Origin: Turicibacter sp.
GTDB lineage: Bacteria > Bacillota > Bacilli > MOL361 > Turicibacteraceae
Direction of reading: 5' to 3'
Length of the DNA: 26,112 bases
NCBI GenBank assembly: GCA_030531025.1
Contig: JAUMTV010000041.1
Location: 1 to 26,112 of the forward strand
The number at the start of each line of letters is the position of its first letter. The stretch's first letter is position 1. Shown here in pieces: positions 7,719-17,263 of this stretch. Below the pieces are notes generated by a model. That model ran no database searches and had not been told where the DNA came from. It saw only the letters and a list, made by a program, of their open reading frames with translations. Position numbers and translations under genes: made by a program.

Positions 7719-8963
7719 TTAAACCTTCCTTTTACTTATTATAAATCTATCATCTTTTTTTATCTTTGTTGGTAACAATATAATTATAATATAAAACGTA
7801 TACCACATTATAGAAAGTCTTGTTGGTATCATTACATCTTTTAGCATTAATACTATACCATTAATAAATGTAAAATAAATAGTAAATTTACATAACCACA
7901 CTTTACTTATTTCGCGCTTTATTAATAATACAATTATCACCTTATAAATAAATATAGGAATTAACACCATATAATACACAGCTCCTAAAAATGTCATCAT
8001 AACATATATCGATATTGTAGGTATGGCGTTTAAAAATAATCCTCTTATAAATATTGACTTTACTGTATTATATAAAAATATTATAAATCCACTTATCCCA
8101 GTTCCAAAATACTCATGTAAATTAAATTGCAAGTATTCAATTTGTGGAATACTTATTTTAAATTTATCTAATATTATAAAACCTAAAATATATAACACTA
8201 TAAATGATATATCTAATTTATTTATTAATTTATCACTTTTTCCAATAGTAAATATTATTGAAATAATAATAGCAACTAAAGTATACACTCTAAAAATCAC
8301 CAAACCTATAGCTAAAAAAATTCCCCAGGCTATATTTACTTTATTCCATTCTCTTTTAATTATTAATACTATTAATCCCAAAATAAACGTTAAAATTATG
8401 TTGTCTCTTAGCAAAGTTGCATTAACCAATATATATGCAGGAGCTAGATTTGCAATTATTACAGCAATATATGAACTTTTTTCATTTAAAAATTTTCTAG
8501 CTATACTATAAATTAAATATGTATTTATAACTGTAAATATTAATTTTATCCCTATTAAATCAACTAATTTAGTTACTCCAAAATACTTTAAAAACCCTAA
8601 AACAATTACAAATTCATTGTAAATTCCATAAGGCTTATTATCAACTTTAAATGGATAAGTCTCAAAATCCCCTCTTAAGTATGCATCTATACCTCCACTA
8701 TATTTCAAATGATGAAGTAAATGTTCAGATTCCATATAATACTTATATTCATCTGTTGCTAATAATCCCAATTTATCTCCAAAAACAATACCATTTTCAT
8801 AGCCTAATAATAAATTATTATAGTATATTAAATGTATAAATATAAAATTAACAATAATAAATATAATAGAAATAATATACAAAGTTTTGCTGTATTTATA
8901 TTTTATATATATATAATGGTTTATTAATAGTAACAACATTAGCACTATTAATGATGTATACAT
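7719..8963 (-). CDS. polytopic membrane protein of a polysaccharide locus, possible GT-C transferase or Wzy-like polymerase
   Basis: I do not recognise the family with certainty. From ATG 8963 it has 414 residues and about ten hydrophobic helices, with one large extracytoplasmic loop between the second and third (about 55-125). That loop contains ATDEYKYYMESEHLLHHLK and is rich in Asp, Glu, Tyr and His. A large first outer loop with acidic residues is characteristic of GT-C glycosyltransferases, and the later LLRDNIILT motif is seen in EpsG/Wzy-like proteins. The start at 8963 is preferred over ATG 8978 because GGAGGG sits just before it, while nothing precedes 8978. The stop overlaps the ribosome site of the flippase gene, so it most likely serves the same glycan, as polymerase or as a lipid-sugar-dependent transferase. 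Confidence 0.6.
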   Translation of the reverse strand: MYTSLIVLMLLLLINHYIYIKYKYSKTLYIISIIFIIVNFIFIHLIYYNNLLLGYENGIVFGDKLGLLATDEYKYYMESEHLLHHLKYSGGIDAYLRGDFETYPFKVDNKPYGIYNEFVIVLGFLKYFGVTKLVDLIGIKLIFTVINTYLIYSIARKFLNEKSSYIAVIIANLAPAYILVNATLLRDNIILTFILGLIVLIIKREWNKVNIAWGIFLAIGLVIFRVYTLVAIIISIIFTIGKSDKLINKLDISFIVLYILGFIILDKFKISIPQIEYLQFNLHEYFGTGISGFIIFLYNTVKSIFIRGLFLNAIPTISIYVMMTFLGAVYYMVLIPIFIYKVIIVLLIKREISKVWLCKFTIYFTFINGIVLMLKDVMIPTRLSIMWYTFYIIIILLPTKIKKDDRFIISKRKV

Positions 8964-8978
8964 AATATTACCCTCCAT

Positions 8979-9093
8979 ATCTTAATATAATAAATAACTA
9001 TCATATTACAGTATATATTATATTAATTTCCATTTTTATTCACTTAAAACATTTTTTAAAATAATTTTATAACGAAATTTACATATCTAATAT
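8979..9093. other. intergenic gap with no clear signal
   Basis: 115 AT-rich bases between the GT2 gene and the membrane-protein gene. A TATAAT on the minus strand (9022-9017) has no good -35 partner. No terminator hairpin was seen, so readthrough from the GT2 gene is likely. Confidence 0.5.
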
Positions 9094-10008
9094 CTAAATA
9101 TTACTCAAATCTTTTTTTCCTGTTACACCATTATTATAATCTTTTATTGCCATAAATGTTGCTTTTACTAACTCTTTTTTACCCTTTATACTCCAAATAC
9201 AACATTTTGCTATTCTTGTGAAATAGAAATACGTCATATAAATTATCTTACTTACTTTATTATATTTATTATTAAATATTAATCTATTTCTAGTATTATA
9301 ATAGATATATCCAACAGATAATTCTCCACCAGTAGATGCACTAACTTTATGATATAAAACCCCTGTAGGTTCATATACTATTTTATATCCACCTTCCTTT
9401 ATTTTCATACAGTAATCTGTGTCTTCATAATAAAGAAAATATTCCTCACTTAACATACCTACTTTTTTTACTATATTGGATGGTATTAATAAACAACATC
9501 CAGTTCCAAATTCAACCTCTTCCCTTTTATTAAAACTTCCATCTTCTATTTTGTTAATTCCTCTTTGATCTGTAACCCCTTTTTCCCACCTAATATCAGC
9601 CCCTGCAGACCAAATTATTTTCTTATTATCATAATAATATATCTTAGGGGAAATTACTGAATTATGTTCTTCTATTGATGCTATTAACATATTACCAATT
9701 AAATTCCTATCTATTATAGTATCATTATTTAAAAGTACTATATAATCACATCCATCATTTAGAGCTTTTTCAATTCCTATATTATTCGCTCCTGAAAATC
9801 CTAAATTTTTTCCTGTTAATATTAACTCTATTTTTTCTTTAAAAACTTCTTTAAGTATTTCTACAGATCCATCTTTAGATCCATTATCTACAACTATAAT
9901 TTCTATATTTTTATATGAAGAATCTAAAATTGAATTTATACACTCCTCATTATATTCCTTTCCATTATAATTAACTAAAATTATTCCTACCTTTTTATCT
10001 ATATTCAT
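9094..10008 (-). CDS. GT2 family glycosyltransferase (WbbL/rhamnosyltransferase-like)
   Basis: 304 residues with a GT-A fold. The nucleotide-binding start is IILVNYNGKEYNEECINSIL, followed by VVDNGSKDGS, the family-typical NLGFSGANNIG, the metal-binding equivalent LLNNDT (about 95-99) and the acceptor-side YEDTDYCMKIK. This combination is characteristic of the WbbL-like branch, many of whose members transfer rhamnose from dTDP-rhamnose. A C-terminal patch of aromatic and basic residues probably associates with the membrane. ATG at 10008 has AGGTGA nearby. The gene lies just beyond the rmlB terminator with no clear promoter of its own, so expression may depend on readthrough. Rhamnose as donor is inferred from context. 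Confidence 0.85.
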   Translation of the reverse strand: MNIDKKVGIILVNYNGKEYNEECINSILDSSYKNIEIIVVDNGSKDGSVEILKEVFKEKIELILTGKNLGFSGANNIGIEKALNDGCDYIVLLNNDTIIDRNLIGNMLIASIEEHNSVISPKIYYYDNKKIIWSAGADIRWEKGVTDQRGINKIEDGSFNKREEVEFGTGCCLLIPSNIVKKVGMLSEEYFLYYEDTDYCMKIKEGGYKIVYEPTGVLYHKVSASTGGELSVGYIYYNTRNRLIFNNKYNKVSKIIYMTYFYFTRIAKCCIWSIKGKKELVKATFMAIKDYNNGVTGKKDLSNI

Positions 10009-10051
10009 GATTCACCTACAATTTTTATAATAAATCTAAAAAACATATATA

Positions 10052-10100
10052 TTATAAATAATATCTCATTTGATATTTTCAAATGAGATATTATTTATAA
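10052..10100 (-). terminator. 22-bp perfect hairpin after rmlB
   Basis: Arms 10052-10073 and 10079-10100 are perfectly complementary (core AATATCTCATTTGA) around a 5-nt loop, directly after the rmlB stop. On the minus strand a run of six T follows about nine bases later, not immediately, so termination may be partial and allow some expression of the GT2 gene downstream. Confidence 0.75.
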
Positions 10101-10102
10101 TC

Positions 10103-11155
10103 TTATTTATACATTTCGTTATAGTAATTTAAATATTCACCTGAAGTAACATTCTTCATCCATTCTTGGTTATCTAAGTACCATTGAATAGTCTTCTTAA
10201 TTCCTACTTCAAATGTAGTTTCTGGATACCATCCTAATTCTTCTTTAATCTTAGTTGGATCTATTCCATATCTTCTATCATGACCTTTTCTATCTTCAAC
10301 ATACTTAATTAAGTTTTCAGTAACTTCTTTATCAACATTTTCATTTAAGTAAGATATTACTGTCCTAACTATTGTTATGTTAGTTCTTTCATTATGTCCA
10401 CCAACATTATAAACTTCACCACTTCTACCGTTGTTTATAACCATATCAATAGCTTTAGCATGATCTTCAACAAATAACCAGTCTCTTATGTTCATTCCAT
10501 CACCATATACTGGTAAATATTTGTGAGCTAAACAGTTATTTATTAATAATGGTATTAACTTTTCTGGGAATTGGAATGGTCCATAGTTATTTGAACATCT
10601 TGTTATGTTCATTGGCATTTTGTATGTATCATGGTAAGCCTTAACCATTAAATCTGATCCAGCCTTACTTGAAGAGTATGGGCTATGAGGGTCAAGTGGA
10701 GTTGTTTCCATGAAGTATCCTGTTTCTCCTAATGAACCATATACTTCATCTGTTGAAACGTGTAAGAACTTAACTCCTTCTTTCCATGTTCCATCTTCAT
10801 TTTCCCATGCTGATTTAGCACAGTTTAATAGGTTAACTGTTCCCATAACATTTGTCTTAGCAAATACTTCTGGTTCTCTTATACTTCTATCAACATGAGA
10901 TTCTGCTGCAAAGTGAGCAACATAATCTATTTCATATTTTTCAAATAAAGAATTAACTAATTCATTGTCACAGATATCTCCATGTACAAATATGTGTCTT
11001 GGATCATCTTGAATTGACTTTAAGTTTTCTAAGTTTCCTGCATAAGTTAACTTATCTAAATTAATTATTCTTATATCTTCATATTTTTTTAACATGTATA
11101 ATACAAAGTTTGAGCCTATAAATCCAGCTCCACCAGTTACTAAATAAGTTTTCAT
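10103..11155 (-). CDS. rmlB: dTDP-glucose 4,6-dehydratase
   Basis: Second step of dTDP-L-rhamnose synthesis: NAD-dependent conversion of dTDP-glucose to dTDP-4-keto-6-deoxyglucose in the cytosol. It has 350 residues, the normal length. It shows the Rossmann motif GGAGFIGSN (8-16), the HFAAESHVDRSI motif (81-92), the catalytic TDE triad in VSTDEVYG (Thr135, Asp136, Glu137) and the YxxxK pair Tyr160/Lys164 in PYSSSKAGSD, followed by NNYGPFQFPEKLIP. ATG at 11155 has AAGGAG 10 nt upstream. It is the last gene of the rmlA-C-D-B block. The rml genes are visibly less AT-rich than the membrane-protein genes around them, as usual for conserved soluble enzymes. Confidence 0.97.
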   Translation of the reverse strand: MKTYLVTGGAGFIGSNFVLYMLKKYEDIRIINLDKLTYAGNLENLKSIQDDPRHIFVHGDICDNELVNSLFEKYEIDYVAHFAAESHVDRSIREPEVFAKTNVMGTVNLLNCAKSAWENEDGTWKEGVKFLHVSTDEVYGSLGETGYFMETTPLDPHSPYSSSKAGSDLMVKAYHDTYKMPMNITRCSNNYGPFQFPEKLIPLLINNCLAHKYLPVYGDGMNIRDWLFVEDHAKAIDMVINNGRSGEVYNVGGHNERTNITIVRTVISYLNENVDKEVTENLIKYVEDRKGHDRRYGIDPTKIKEELGWYPETTFEVGIKKTIQWYLDNQEWMKNVTSGEYLNYYNEMYK

Positions 11156-11207
11156 AATTAAACTCTCCTTATATCTCCAAATTTTAAGTTTATCGATAAT
11201 TTACTAA

Positions 11208-12101
11208 TTATTTTTCAACGTTATCCATGAAAGTTTTTAAGGCTTCTTTCCAATCTCTCATTTCATCACCAACAGTACATCTAAGCATCATATTATCAAG
11301 TGATGAATACGCTGGTCTATCAGCTGAATTAGGATACATACTCTTATATTCTGCTGAAGTACATGGATTTACTTTGCAATCTCTTCCTGAAAGCTTCATT
11401 ATTTCTGTTGCAAAATCATACCAACTACATTCACCTTTTCCAGTACAATGATATATTCCATACTCTTCTGTTTCTATAAGTTTTAATATGTGATATGCTA
11501 AGTCATTTGCATGTGTAGGATTCCCAAGTTGATCATTTACAACACTTAGAGTATCTCTATCTTTTCCTAACTTCATCATTGTGTAAACAAAGTTATGTCC
11601 TACATATCCATAAAGCCAAGCTGTTCTAACTATATAATACTTTGATGAAAATTCTCTTACAAACTCTTCACCTAAAAGCTTAGTTTTTCCATAAGAACTT
11701 ACTGGAGCAACTATATCCGATTCATTTAATGGTGTATCTCCAACACCTCTAAATACATAGTCTGTTGAAACTTGAACTATTTTAGCTCCTATTTCTTCAC
11801 AAACCATAGCTAAATTTCTAGGGCCTAAAGCATTTATTTTAAAAGCTAAATCTTTATTTGCTTCACATCCATCAACATTTGTTGCTGCTGCACAGTTTAT
11901 AACTACATCTGGTTTTACTTCATTTAAAACAGTTTTTACTTGTTCTAAATTAGTTATATCTAATTTATCTACATCTACAGCAAAAACTTCAGAATTTTTA
12001 ATTTCTTCTGAAACTGCTCCTATTTCAGCAGTTCCTGTTACTATTATTTTTTGAAGTTCATTTCCTAATTGGCCATTTGAACCAGTTATTAATATTTTCA
12101 T
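11208..12101 (-). CDS. rmlD: dTDP-4-dehydrorhamnose reductase
   Basis: Last step of dTDP-L-rhamnose synthesis, NAD(P)H-dependent reduction of the 4-keto group. It has 297 residues and a Rossmann motif GSNGQLG (7-13). It also has VINCAAATNVDGCE (67-80), VSTDYVF (111-117), the catalytic YxxxK pair Tyr137/Lys141 in SSYGKTKLLGE, and VRTAWLYG. All are hallmarks of the RmlD branch of the extended SDR family. ATG at 12101 is preceded by GGAGG at good spacing. It lies between rmlC (24 nt upstream) and rmlB (52 nt downstream) in one transcript. Confidence 0.96.
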   Translation of the reverse strand: MKILITGSNGQLGNELQKIIVTGTAEIGAVSEEIKNSEVFAVDVDKLDITNLEQVKTVLNEVKPDVVINCAAATNVDGCEANKDLAFKINALGPRNLAMVCEEIGAKIVQVSTDYVFRGVGDTPLNESDIVAPVSSYGKTKLLGEEFVREFSSKYYIVRTAWLYGYVGHNFVYTMMKLGKDRDTLSVVNDQLGNPTHANDLAYHILKLIETEEYGIYHCTGKGECSWYDFATEIMKLSGRDCKVNPCTSAEYKSMYPNSADRPAYSSLDNMMLRCTVGDEMRDWKEALKTFMDNVEK

Positions 12102-12125
12102 GTGATAACCTCCACTACATTCAAT

Positions 12126-12704
12126 TTACTTATTATAAGTAAAAGGTAAATCTAGCTCTTTGAATGTTTTTTGATTTTTATCTTTTTCTGATAATAAAAC
12201 TTCTTCAATTCCATCTAATGGCCACTCTACAGCAACATCTTCATCGTTCCATAAAAGTCCACCATCATGTTCTGGTGAATAGAAATCTGTACATTTATAG
12301 TTAAATGTTGCAGTTTCAGATAAAACTACAAATCCATGTGCAAAGCCTTCTGGTACATAAAATTGTCTCTTATTTTCTGCACTTAAGTATACACCTTCCC
12401 ATTGTCCATATGTAGGTGATCCCTTTCTTAAGTCAACAGCAACATCCCACACTTCTCCTTCTGTACATCTTACAAGTTTTCCTTGTGTATGTTGAGTTTG
12501 AAAGTGTAGTCCTCTTAAAACACCTTTTTTAGATCTTGATTCATTATCTTGTACAAAAGTCATAGTTAATCCTGCAGCATCAAAATGTTGCTTATTATAA
12601 CTTTCCATAAAATATCCTCTAGCATCTCCAAATACCCTTGGCTCAACTATGTATAAGTCAGGTATTTTAGTTTCTATAAATTTAAAATTTCCTACTTCAA
12701 CCAT
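12126..12704 (-). CDS. rmlC: dTDP-4-dehydrorhamnose 3,5-epimerase
   Basis: Third step of the rhamnose pathway, double epimerisation at C3 and C5. It has 192 residues, a cupin of normal length. The catalytic base His67 is in VLRGLHFQ and the likely proton donor Tyr136 is in FNYKCTDFYSPEHD; the GEVWDVAVDLR and VPEGFAHGF strands are also present. The ribosome site GAGGAG is formed by the last two Glu codons of rmlA, so rmlC translation is probably coupled to that of rmlA. ATG at 12704 follows 5 nt after the rmlA stop. Confidence 0.96.
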   Translation of the reverse strand: MVEVGNFKFIETKIPDLYIVEPRVFGDARGYFMESYNKQHFDAAGLTMTFVQDNESRSKKGVLRGLHFQTQHTQGKLVRCTEGEVWDVAVDLRKGSPTYGQWEGVYLSAENKRQFYVPEGFAHGFVVLSETATFNYKCTDFYSPEHDGGLLWNDEDVAVEWPLDGIEEVLLSEKDKNQKTFKELDLPFTYNK

Positions 12705-12709
12705 CTCTT

Positions 12710-13576
12710 TTACTCCTCGATTATATCTATTAAATATTTTCCATACTCTGTTTTCATTAAAGGCCCAGCTAATTCTCTAACTTGATCTTTTGAAATCCAT
12801 CCTTGTCTGTAAGCAATTTCTTCTAAACAAGCTATGAATGTCCCTTGTGTTGTTTGCACTGCTTCAACAAAATTAGATGCTTTTAACATTGATACGTGAG
12901 TTCCTGTATCAAGCCATGCCATTCCTCTACCTAATAAGTCTACTTTTAAAGTTCCTTCTTCCATATAAACTTTATTTAAGTCGGTTATTTCTAGCTCTCC
13001 TCTTGCTGATGGTTTTAATGACTTTGCTTTTTCTACTACTGAGTTATCATAGAAATAAAGACCTGGTACTGCATATTTTGACTTTGGATTTTCTGGCTTT
13101 TCTTCTAATGAAGTTACTTTACCATCTTCATCAAATCCAACTACTCCAAAGGCTCTTGGATCTTGAACATAGTATCCAAACACCATTGCTCCTTTTTCTA
13201 ATTGTGCTGCTTCTTTTAAATGTGAACTAAAGTTTTGTCCATAGAATATATTATCACCTAATATCATTGCTACATTATCATTACCTATGAATTCTTCACC
13301 TATAATAAATGCTTCTGCTAATCCATTTGGTTGTTCTTGAATTGCATATTCAATATTTAAACCATATTCTGAACCATCTTTAAATAACTCCTTAAAGTTA
13401 ACTATGTCTCTAGGTGTTGATATTATTAAAATATCTCTTATCCCAGCTAACATTAATACTGACATTGGATAGTAAATCATTGGTTTGTCATATATTGGAA
13501 CCATTTGCTTTGACATTGCCTTTGTTACTGGATATAGTCTTGTTCCTGATCCACCTGCTAAAATAATACCTTTCAT
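12710..13576 (-). CDS. rmlA: glucose-1-phosphate thymidylyltransferase
   Basis: First step of dTDP-L-rhamnose synthesis, joining dTTP and glucose-1-phosphate. It has 288 residues, the usual short RmlA length. The nucleotide-binding signature [20 protein letters not shown] starts at residue 6. Metal-binding Asp108 is in ILGDNIFYG and Asp223 in WLDTGTH, and the sugar-phosphate-contacting Lys160 is in SLEEKP. Its ATG lies 2 nt after the stop of the polymerase gene, and its AAGGAGAG site is made of that gene's last codons, so expression is coupled to the glycan assembly genes. Confidence 0.97.
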   Translation of the reverse strand: MKGIILAGGSGTRLYPVTKAMSKQMVPIYDKPMIYYPMSVLMLAGIRDILIISTPRDIVNFKELFKDGSEYGLNIEYAIQEQPNGLAEAFIIGEEFIGNDNVAMILGDNIFYGQNFSSHLKEAAQLEKGAMVFGYYVQDPRAFGVVGFDEDGKVTSLEEKPENPKSKYAVPGLYFYDNSVVEKAKSLKPSARGELEITDLNKVYMEEGTLKVDLLGRGMAWLDTGTHVSMLKASNFVEAVQTTQGTFIACLEEIAYRQGWISKDQVRELAGPLMKTEYGKYLIDIIEE

Positions 13577-13578
13577 AA

Positions 13579-15063
13579 TTATACTCTCTCCTTATGAAAT
13601 ATTTTTTCTTTTTTATTGTTTAAATAAGTAATTATCCCTAATAGTATCCATAATTGTGGTAATCCATATGTATCTGCATTAAATGTTGATACTATAACTC
13701 CAACTAAACTAACCATGGTTAATATCTCCATAGTATTTTCTTCTTCTTTAACATATTTCATGAAAAACTTAATCATAGTCGCCAATAAGAAAACTATAAA
13801 AATTGCTGCTCCAACAAATCCTTGTTCAGCAACTATTCTTGGAATTAATGCAAATGCTGGTGGCCAAAAATCAATCTCCTTTGGATCAGTCCATCTCTGT
13901 ATTTCAAATGAAACTCTAGCATCATCCTCTATATACTCATCTGCATAGAACCCAAATTGTCCTAAACCAATACCTATAATAGGATTATCCATCCCCATAT
14001 TAATAGCACTTTTTTGTAATCCTAATCGAGCTATATTAGAATGATTAGTTTTGCTATTTAAAGATTGAACTACATCTCCTACAGACATATCTATATTATA
14101 CCCATCGTCTACAACTTCCTCAACATTCTCTTCTTGATGCCTAATAGACATAATATATGAATTTAATGTATTAAAACTCGTAATACTTAACATCGAACAT
14201 ATAGTAATAATTATAATTAAAATCTTATTTACCTTATTCCTATTAAACACTAGAATTCCAATTAAAATTAGAACCATTTCTCCCATAGTAACTGCATATG
14301 CTACTCTAGATTTAGTTAAATACACAAGTAATAACATATAAAGAACTACTATTCCATATAATATCTTTTTTGTATACTTCTTTTCAGTTAATATATAGCT
14401 AACAATCCATGGATATGCAAATGCTACATACATTCCTAAAAATGATGCTTCTCCTGTAATACTTCTTATTCTATCTCCATACAAATTACCCCTATTAAGA
14501 TAATGTATATAATATGATATTTTTCTTAATATATTTTCCACATTTAAAATACCATAAACCTGTAATATCTCTAATAACGAATATAGTGAAACAAAAATAA
14601 ATGAAATTAATACATACTTTCTTATAGTTCTCAAGGAAATATTATTTAATGAAATAATGAATTCAGTTGCGTACATTATTAATACCATAAATGCCAATAC
14701 CATTATTTGAAGTATAAGCTTCTCTAATCCACTTCTCTCTTTAAACTGATTATATATAATCGTATTTATATTAATAGTAGCACTTATTCCTGTCCACACA
14801 ATAAATAAAGCCAATAGAACTTTATCTAAATTCCACTGAAAATATATTTTTTTCTTATATATAAAATATACAAAAATAACTATAAAAATTAGTATAAATG
14901 CATATACTGGTCCTCTTACTCCTAACTCACCCAATATTTTTTTCATATAAGGCAAACTATCAAAAGGAAGTAACACAATAGAAATTAAAAATAAAACTAA
15001 AAGTGTCTTATTAAATCTATTATTATCATATTCATTTGTATGATTACAAAATATATTTTTCAT
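13579..15063 (-). CDS. O-antigen ligase/polymerase family protein (Wzy-type)
   Basis: A membrane protein of 494 residues (from ATG 15063) with about 11-12 helices and one large extracytoplasmic loop near residues 315-400. The loop contains the conserved [14 protein letters not shown] followed by an aromatic and acidic stretch. Together with [16 protein letters not shown] and YLTKSRVAY this matches the Wzy_C/O-antigen ligase family (PF04932). In a Wzx/Wzy pathway it would polymerise flipped repeat units outside the membrane, but ligases share the fold. ATG 15081 abuts the upstream stop and has only a weak AGAAAG site, while ATG 15063 has AGGGG 8 nt upstream and is preferred. Being in the same operon as rml and two transferases makes polymerase the likelier role. 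Confidence 0.82.
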   Translation of the reverse strand: MKNIFCNHTNEYDNNRFNKTLLVLFLISIVLLPFDSLPYMKKILGELGVRGPVYAFILIFIVIFVYFIYKKKIYFQWNLDKVLLALFIVWTGISATININTIIYNQFKERSGLEKLILQIMVLAFMVLIMYATEFIISLNNISLRTIRKYVLISFIFVSLYSLLEILQVYGILNVENILRKISYYIHYLNRGNLYGDRIRSITGEASFLGMYVAFAYPWIVSYILTEKKYTKKILYGIVVLYMLLLVYLTKSRVAYAVTMGEMVLILIGILVFNRNKVNKILIIIITICSMLSITSFNTLNSYIMSIRHQEENVEEVVDDGYNIDMSVGDVVQSLNSKTNHSNIARLGLQKSAINMGMDNPIIGIGLGQFGFYADEYIEDDARVSFEIQRWTDPKEIDFWPPAFALIPRIVAEQGFVGAAIFIVFLLATMIKFFMKYVKEEENTMEILTMVSLVGVIVSTFNADTYGLPQLWILLGIITYLNNKKEKIFHKERV

Positions 15064-15081
15064 GTAATTATCCCCTATCAT

Positions 15082-16251
15082 TTATCTTTCTAGAATTTTT
15101 TTCAAAACCTCCGCATTATGCTCTTTAAAATAATTATCTTCTATTGTTTTTTTACCATTATGACTTATAAAATTTCTCTTTTCTTTATCAATTATAAGAT
15201 TATTTAATTTTTCTGCAAAATAAATCGGATCATCTTCAATTAAAACATCTCTATTATTTTCAGCCATAATTCCTTCTGCCCCCACACTAGTTGTTATTAC
15301 AGGCAATCCAGAAGCTAAACTTTCTAAAACCTTTATTTTAACACCTGCACCAAGTCTTAATGGTACTATGGAAATATCCATATTTTCAAAAACTTCTTTT
15401 GGATCTTCTACAAATCCAGTAACAACTATATTATCGCATTCTAGTTTTTTAACTTCTGCTGACGGATTAGATCCTACTATATAGAACCTAACATTTTCCT
15501 TATTTACATGTGGCCAAATTTCATTAATGAAATACATAACTGCATCTTCATTTTCCATTCTATTCATTGCACCCCAAAACATAATGTTAATTCCCTCATG
15601 TTCCTTTTTATTAAGATTCATTATATTTATATATGGATTTAAAATATGAACTTCACTATATTCTGATATAATTTTCCCATCCTTATTGTTTAATGTTATA
15701 ATATAATCAAAATCTATAATACATTTTGTTTCATAATTTTTTAGTTTCTTATATTGACTTTTTATAAAAATCTTTTTAATAAAGTTGTTACACAACTCCA
15801 TCTTCCTCTCCATACCTTGGAAAGAAACATCATGTTCTATTAAAATTGTTTTTATACTTGGAGATATTTCTTTAACTAAATATCCATAGGCTGAATTTTG
15901 TGTATAATCACATATTACATAGTCATAACTATCATCCTTAAGCATACTTTTTATCATCTCTATTAATCTTTTATCATATCTTACGGCTGCAATTGGAGGC
16001 TTAGATAAATTTTTTACTACATTATTAATCTTTTGTATTTTTGTAGTTTTTAAAAATTCTATTTTTCTTGCATATTCCTTAACATCTTTAGTATCATCAA
16101 TTTTATATTGATGATAATTTACTAAGCCTATTAAGTCTATTTCACATTTTATGCTTTGTTTAATAGTTTTTATAATATCAAAACTAACATTAATTCCAGC
16201 TTGATCAGCATTTTTTTTTGGTATAAATGATGTTATATATAATATTTTCAT
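15082..16251 (-). CDS. GT4 family glycosyltransferase (GT-B fold)
   Basis: 389 residues. The N-terminal half starts ILYITSFIPKKNADQAG, an acceptor-binding Rossmann domain. The C-terminal half carries the GT4 donor-site pattern FWGAMNRMENEDAVMYF, VTGFVEDPKEVFENMDISIVPL and LGAGVKIKVLESLASGLPVI, in which the lysines and the Glu of VLES contact the sugar nucleotide. It probably adds a sugar from GDP-mannose, dTDP-rhamnose or a UDP-sugar to the lipid-linked unit at the inner face of the membrane; the donor cannot be told from sequence. ATG at 16251 has AGGAGG 7 nt upstream, and that site overlaps the TAG of the preceding gene, so translation is coupled. Confidence 0.87.
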   Translation of the reverse strand: MKILYITSFIPKKNADQAGINVSFDIIKTIKQSIKCEIDLIGLVNYHQYKIDDTKDVKEYARKIEFLKTTKIQKINNVVKNLSKPPIAAVRYDKRLIEMIKSMLKDDSYDYVICDYTQNSAYGYLVKEISPSIKTILIEHDVSFQGMERKMELCNNFIKKIFIKSQYKKLKNYETKCIIDFDYIITLNNKDGKIISEYSEVHILNPYINIMNLNKKEHEGINIMFWGAMNRMENEDAVMYFINEIWPHVNKENVRFYIVGSNPSAEVKKLECDNIVVTGFVEDPKEVFENMDISIVPLRLGAGVKIKVLESLASGLPVITTSVGAEGIMAENNRDVLIEDDPIYFAEKLNNLIIDKEKRNFISHNGKKTIEDNYFKEHNAEVLKKILER

Positions 16252-16262
16252 CTACTATCCTC

Positions 16263-17189
16263 CTAAGACTCTTTTTCTTTTCTATTCCAATAATAGCTTG
16301 CTGATGATGAATTTATTACAAAACTCTTTGGTAACTTTTCATAATGTTCTCCTAATACTTTTCCAATAAATCTAACTCCAAAATTAGGAAGTATATTAAA
16401 TAAAACTTTTATATTTTTATCTTGTTTTGCTCTTTTAAATACATATTTCGCTAAACTAAGTCCACTTTCATTTGATCCATAATCTTTAAACTTAGAATTT
16501 TGTGAGAAAAACACTCCTGTGTCAAAATATCTTTGATATAATTGTTTTAATGTAAAATCATGTGAATGATATACTTGTGAATCAGCACAATACTTTATTT
16601 TATATCCAGATAAAATAATTTTATGAGCAAGATACATATCCTCATTTATTATTAAATCTTTATTGTCATAAGCATTTAACTCATCATATACACTTTTTTT
16701 AATAGCTGATGATGCATCAGAATAGAAAAACGTTAATAAACCATACTTTTCTATATCTTTTTTACTAACTATCCTTGAATCCTCTGGATAATTATTTTCT
16801 CTTGTATACTTTTCTATATTTTCAAATTTACAAATTTGTCTACTAAAGCTTGCTTGTACTTCTCCTGTTATTATCGGCCTTACTAAATTAATAAGCCATT
16901 TATCATCTTTCATTATTATATCTTGTGATATAAATACCAAAATATCACACTTTAATTTTTTACCGAAATTTTCTCTAGTTAAACTATGTGAAAATTCACT
17001 TGAATCTATCTCTATATAGTTTAAGTTGTTCTCATCCAATAATTCCTTACTATTATCTTTACTTTTAGTAAGTATATATGTTATATCTAATTCATCTATT
17101 TCTGATCTATCTTGTCTTAAAATATTTGAATTTAAATTCTCTATATACTTACTAGCATTATATAAGGGACACACAATGGATACTTTCAT
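16263..17189 (-). CDS. GT2 family glycosyltransferase, putative rhamnosyltransferase
   Basis: 308 residues with a GT-A fold starting VSIVCPLYNASKYIENL. The segment IDSSEFSHSLTRENFGKKLK, then ILVFISQDIIMKDDKWL and INEDMYLAHKIILSGYKIKY, ends in VYHSHDFTLKQLYQRYFDTG. It closely follows the pattern of RgpF/RfbF-type rhamnosyltransferases (F-x-H-x-x-T-R-x-x-G ... TQD). SQD replaces the usual DXD. The first gene of its operon, it is followed at once by GT4, polymerase and rmlACDB, which would supply dTDP-rhamnose. ATG at 17189 has GAGGAA about 7 nt upstream. The fold is certain; rhamnose as donor is likely from motif plus context. Confidence 0.85.
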   Translation of the reverse strand: MKVSIVCPLYNASKYIENLNSNILRQDRSEIDELDITYILTKSKDNSKELLDENNLNYIEIDSSEFSHSLTRENFGKKLKCDILVFISQDIIMKDDKWLINLVRPIITGEVQASFSRQICKFENIEKYTRENNYPEDSRIVSKKDIEKYGLLTFFYSDASSAIKKSVYDELNAYDNKDLIINEDMYLAHKIILSGYKIKYCADSQVYHSHDFTLKQLYQRYFDTGVFFSQNSKFKDYGSNESGLSLAKYVFKRAKQDKNIKVLFNILPNFGVRFIGKVLGEHYEKLPKSFVINSSSASYYWNRKEKES

Positions 17190-17263
17190 TATAAATTCCT
17201 CGCTTCAATCATTAATTTAATAAAAATATATCGTTATAAATATTATTCGCTTTATATGATCTT

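Noticed and set aside
8023..8511. 162-codon plus-strand frame opposite the membrane-protein gene
   Set aside because: It is the antisense shadow of a hydrophobic coding region, with no ribosome site and no plausible protein motif.
12877..13230. 117-codon Leu-rich plus-strand frame opposite rmlA
   Set aside because: It lies wholly within rmlA, which has complete catalytic motifs; the Leu-rich reading is a by-product of its codons.
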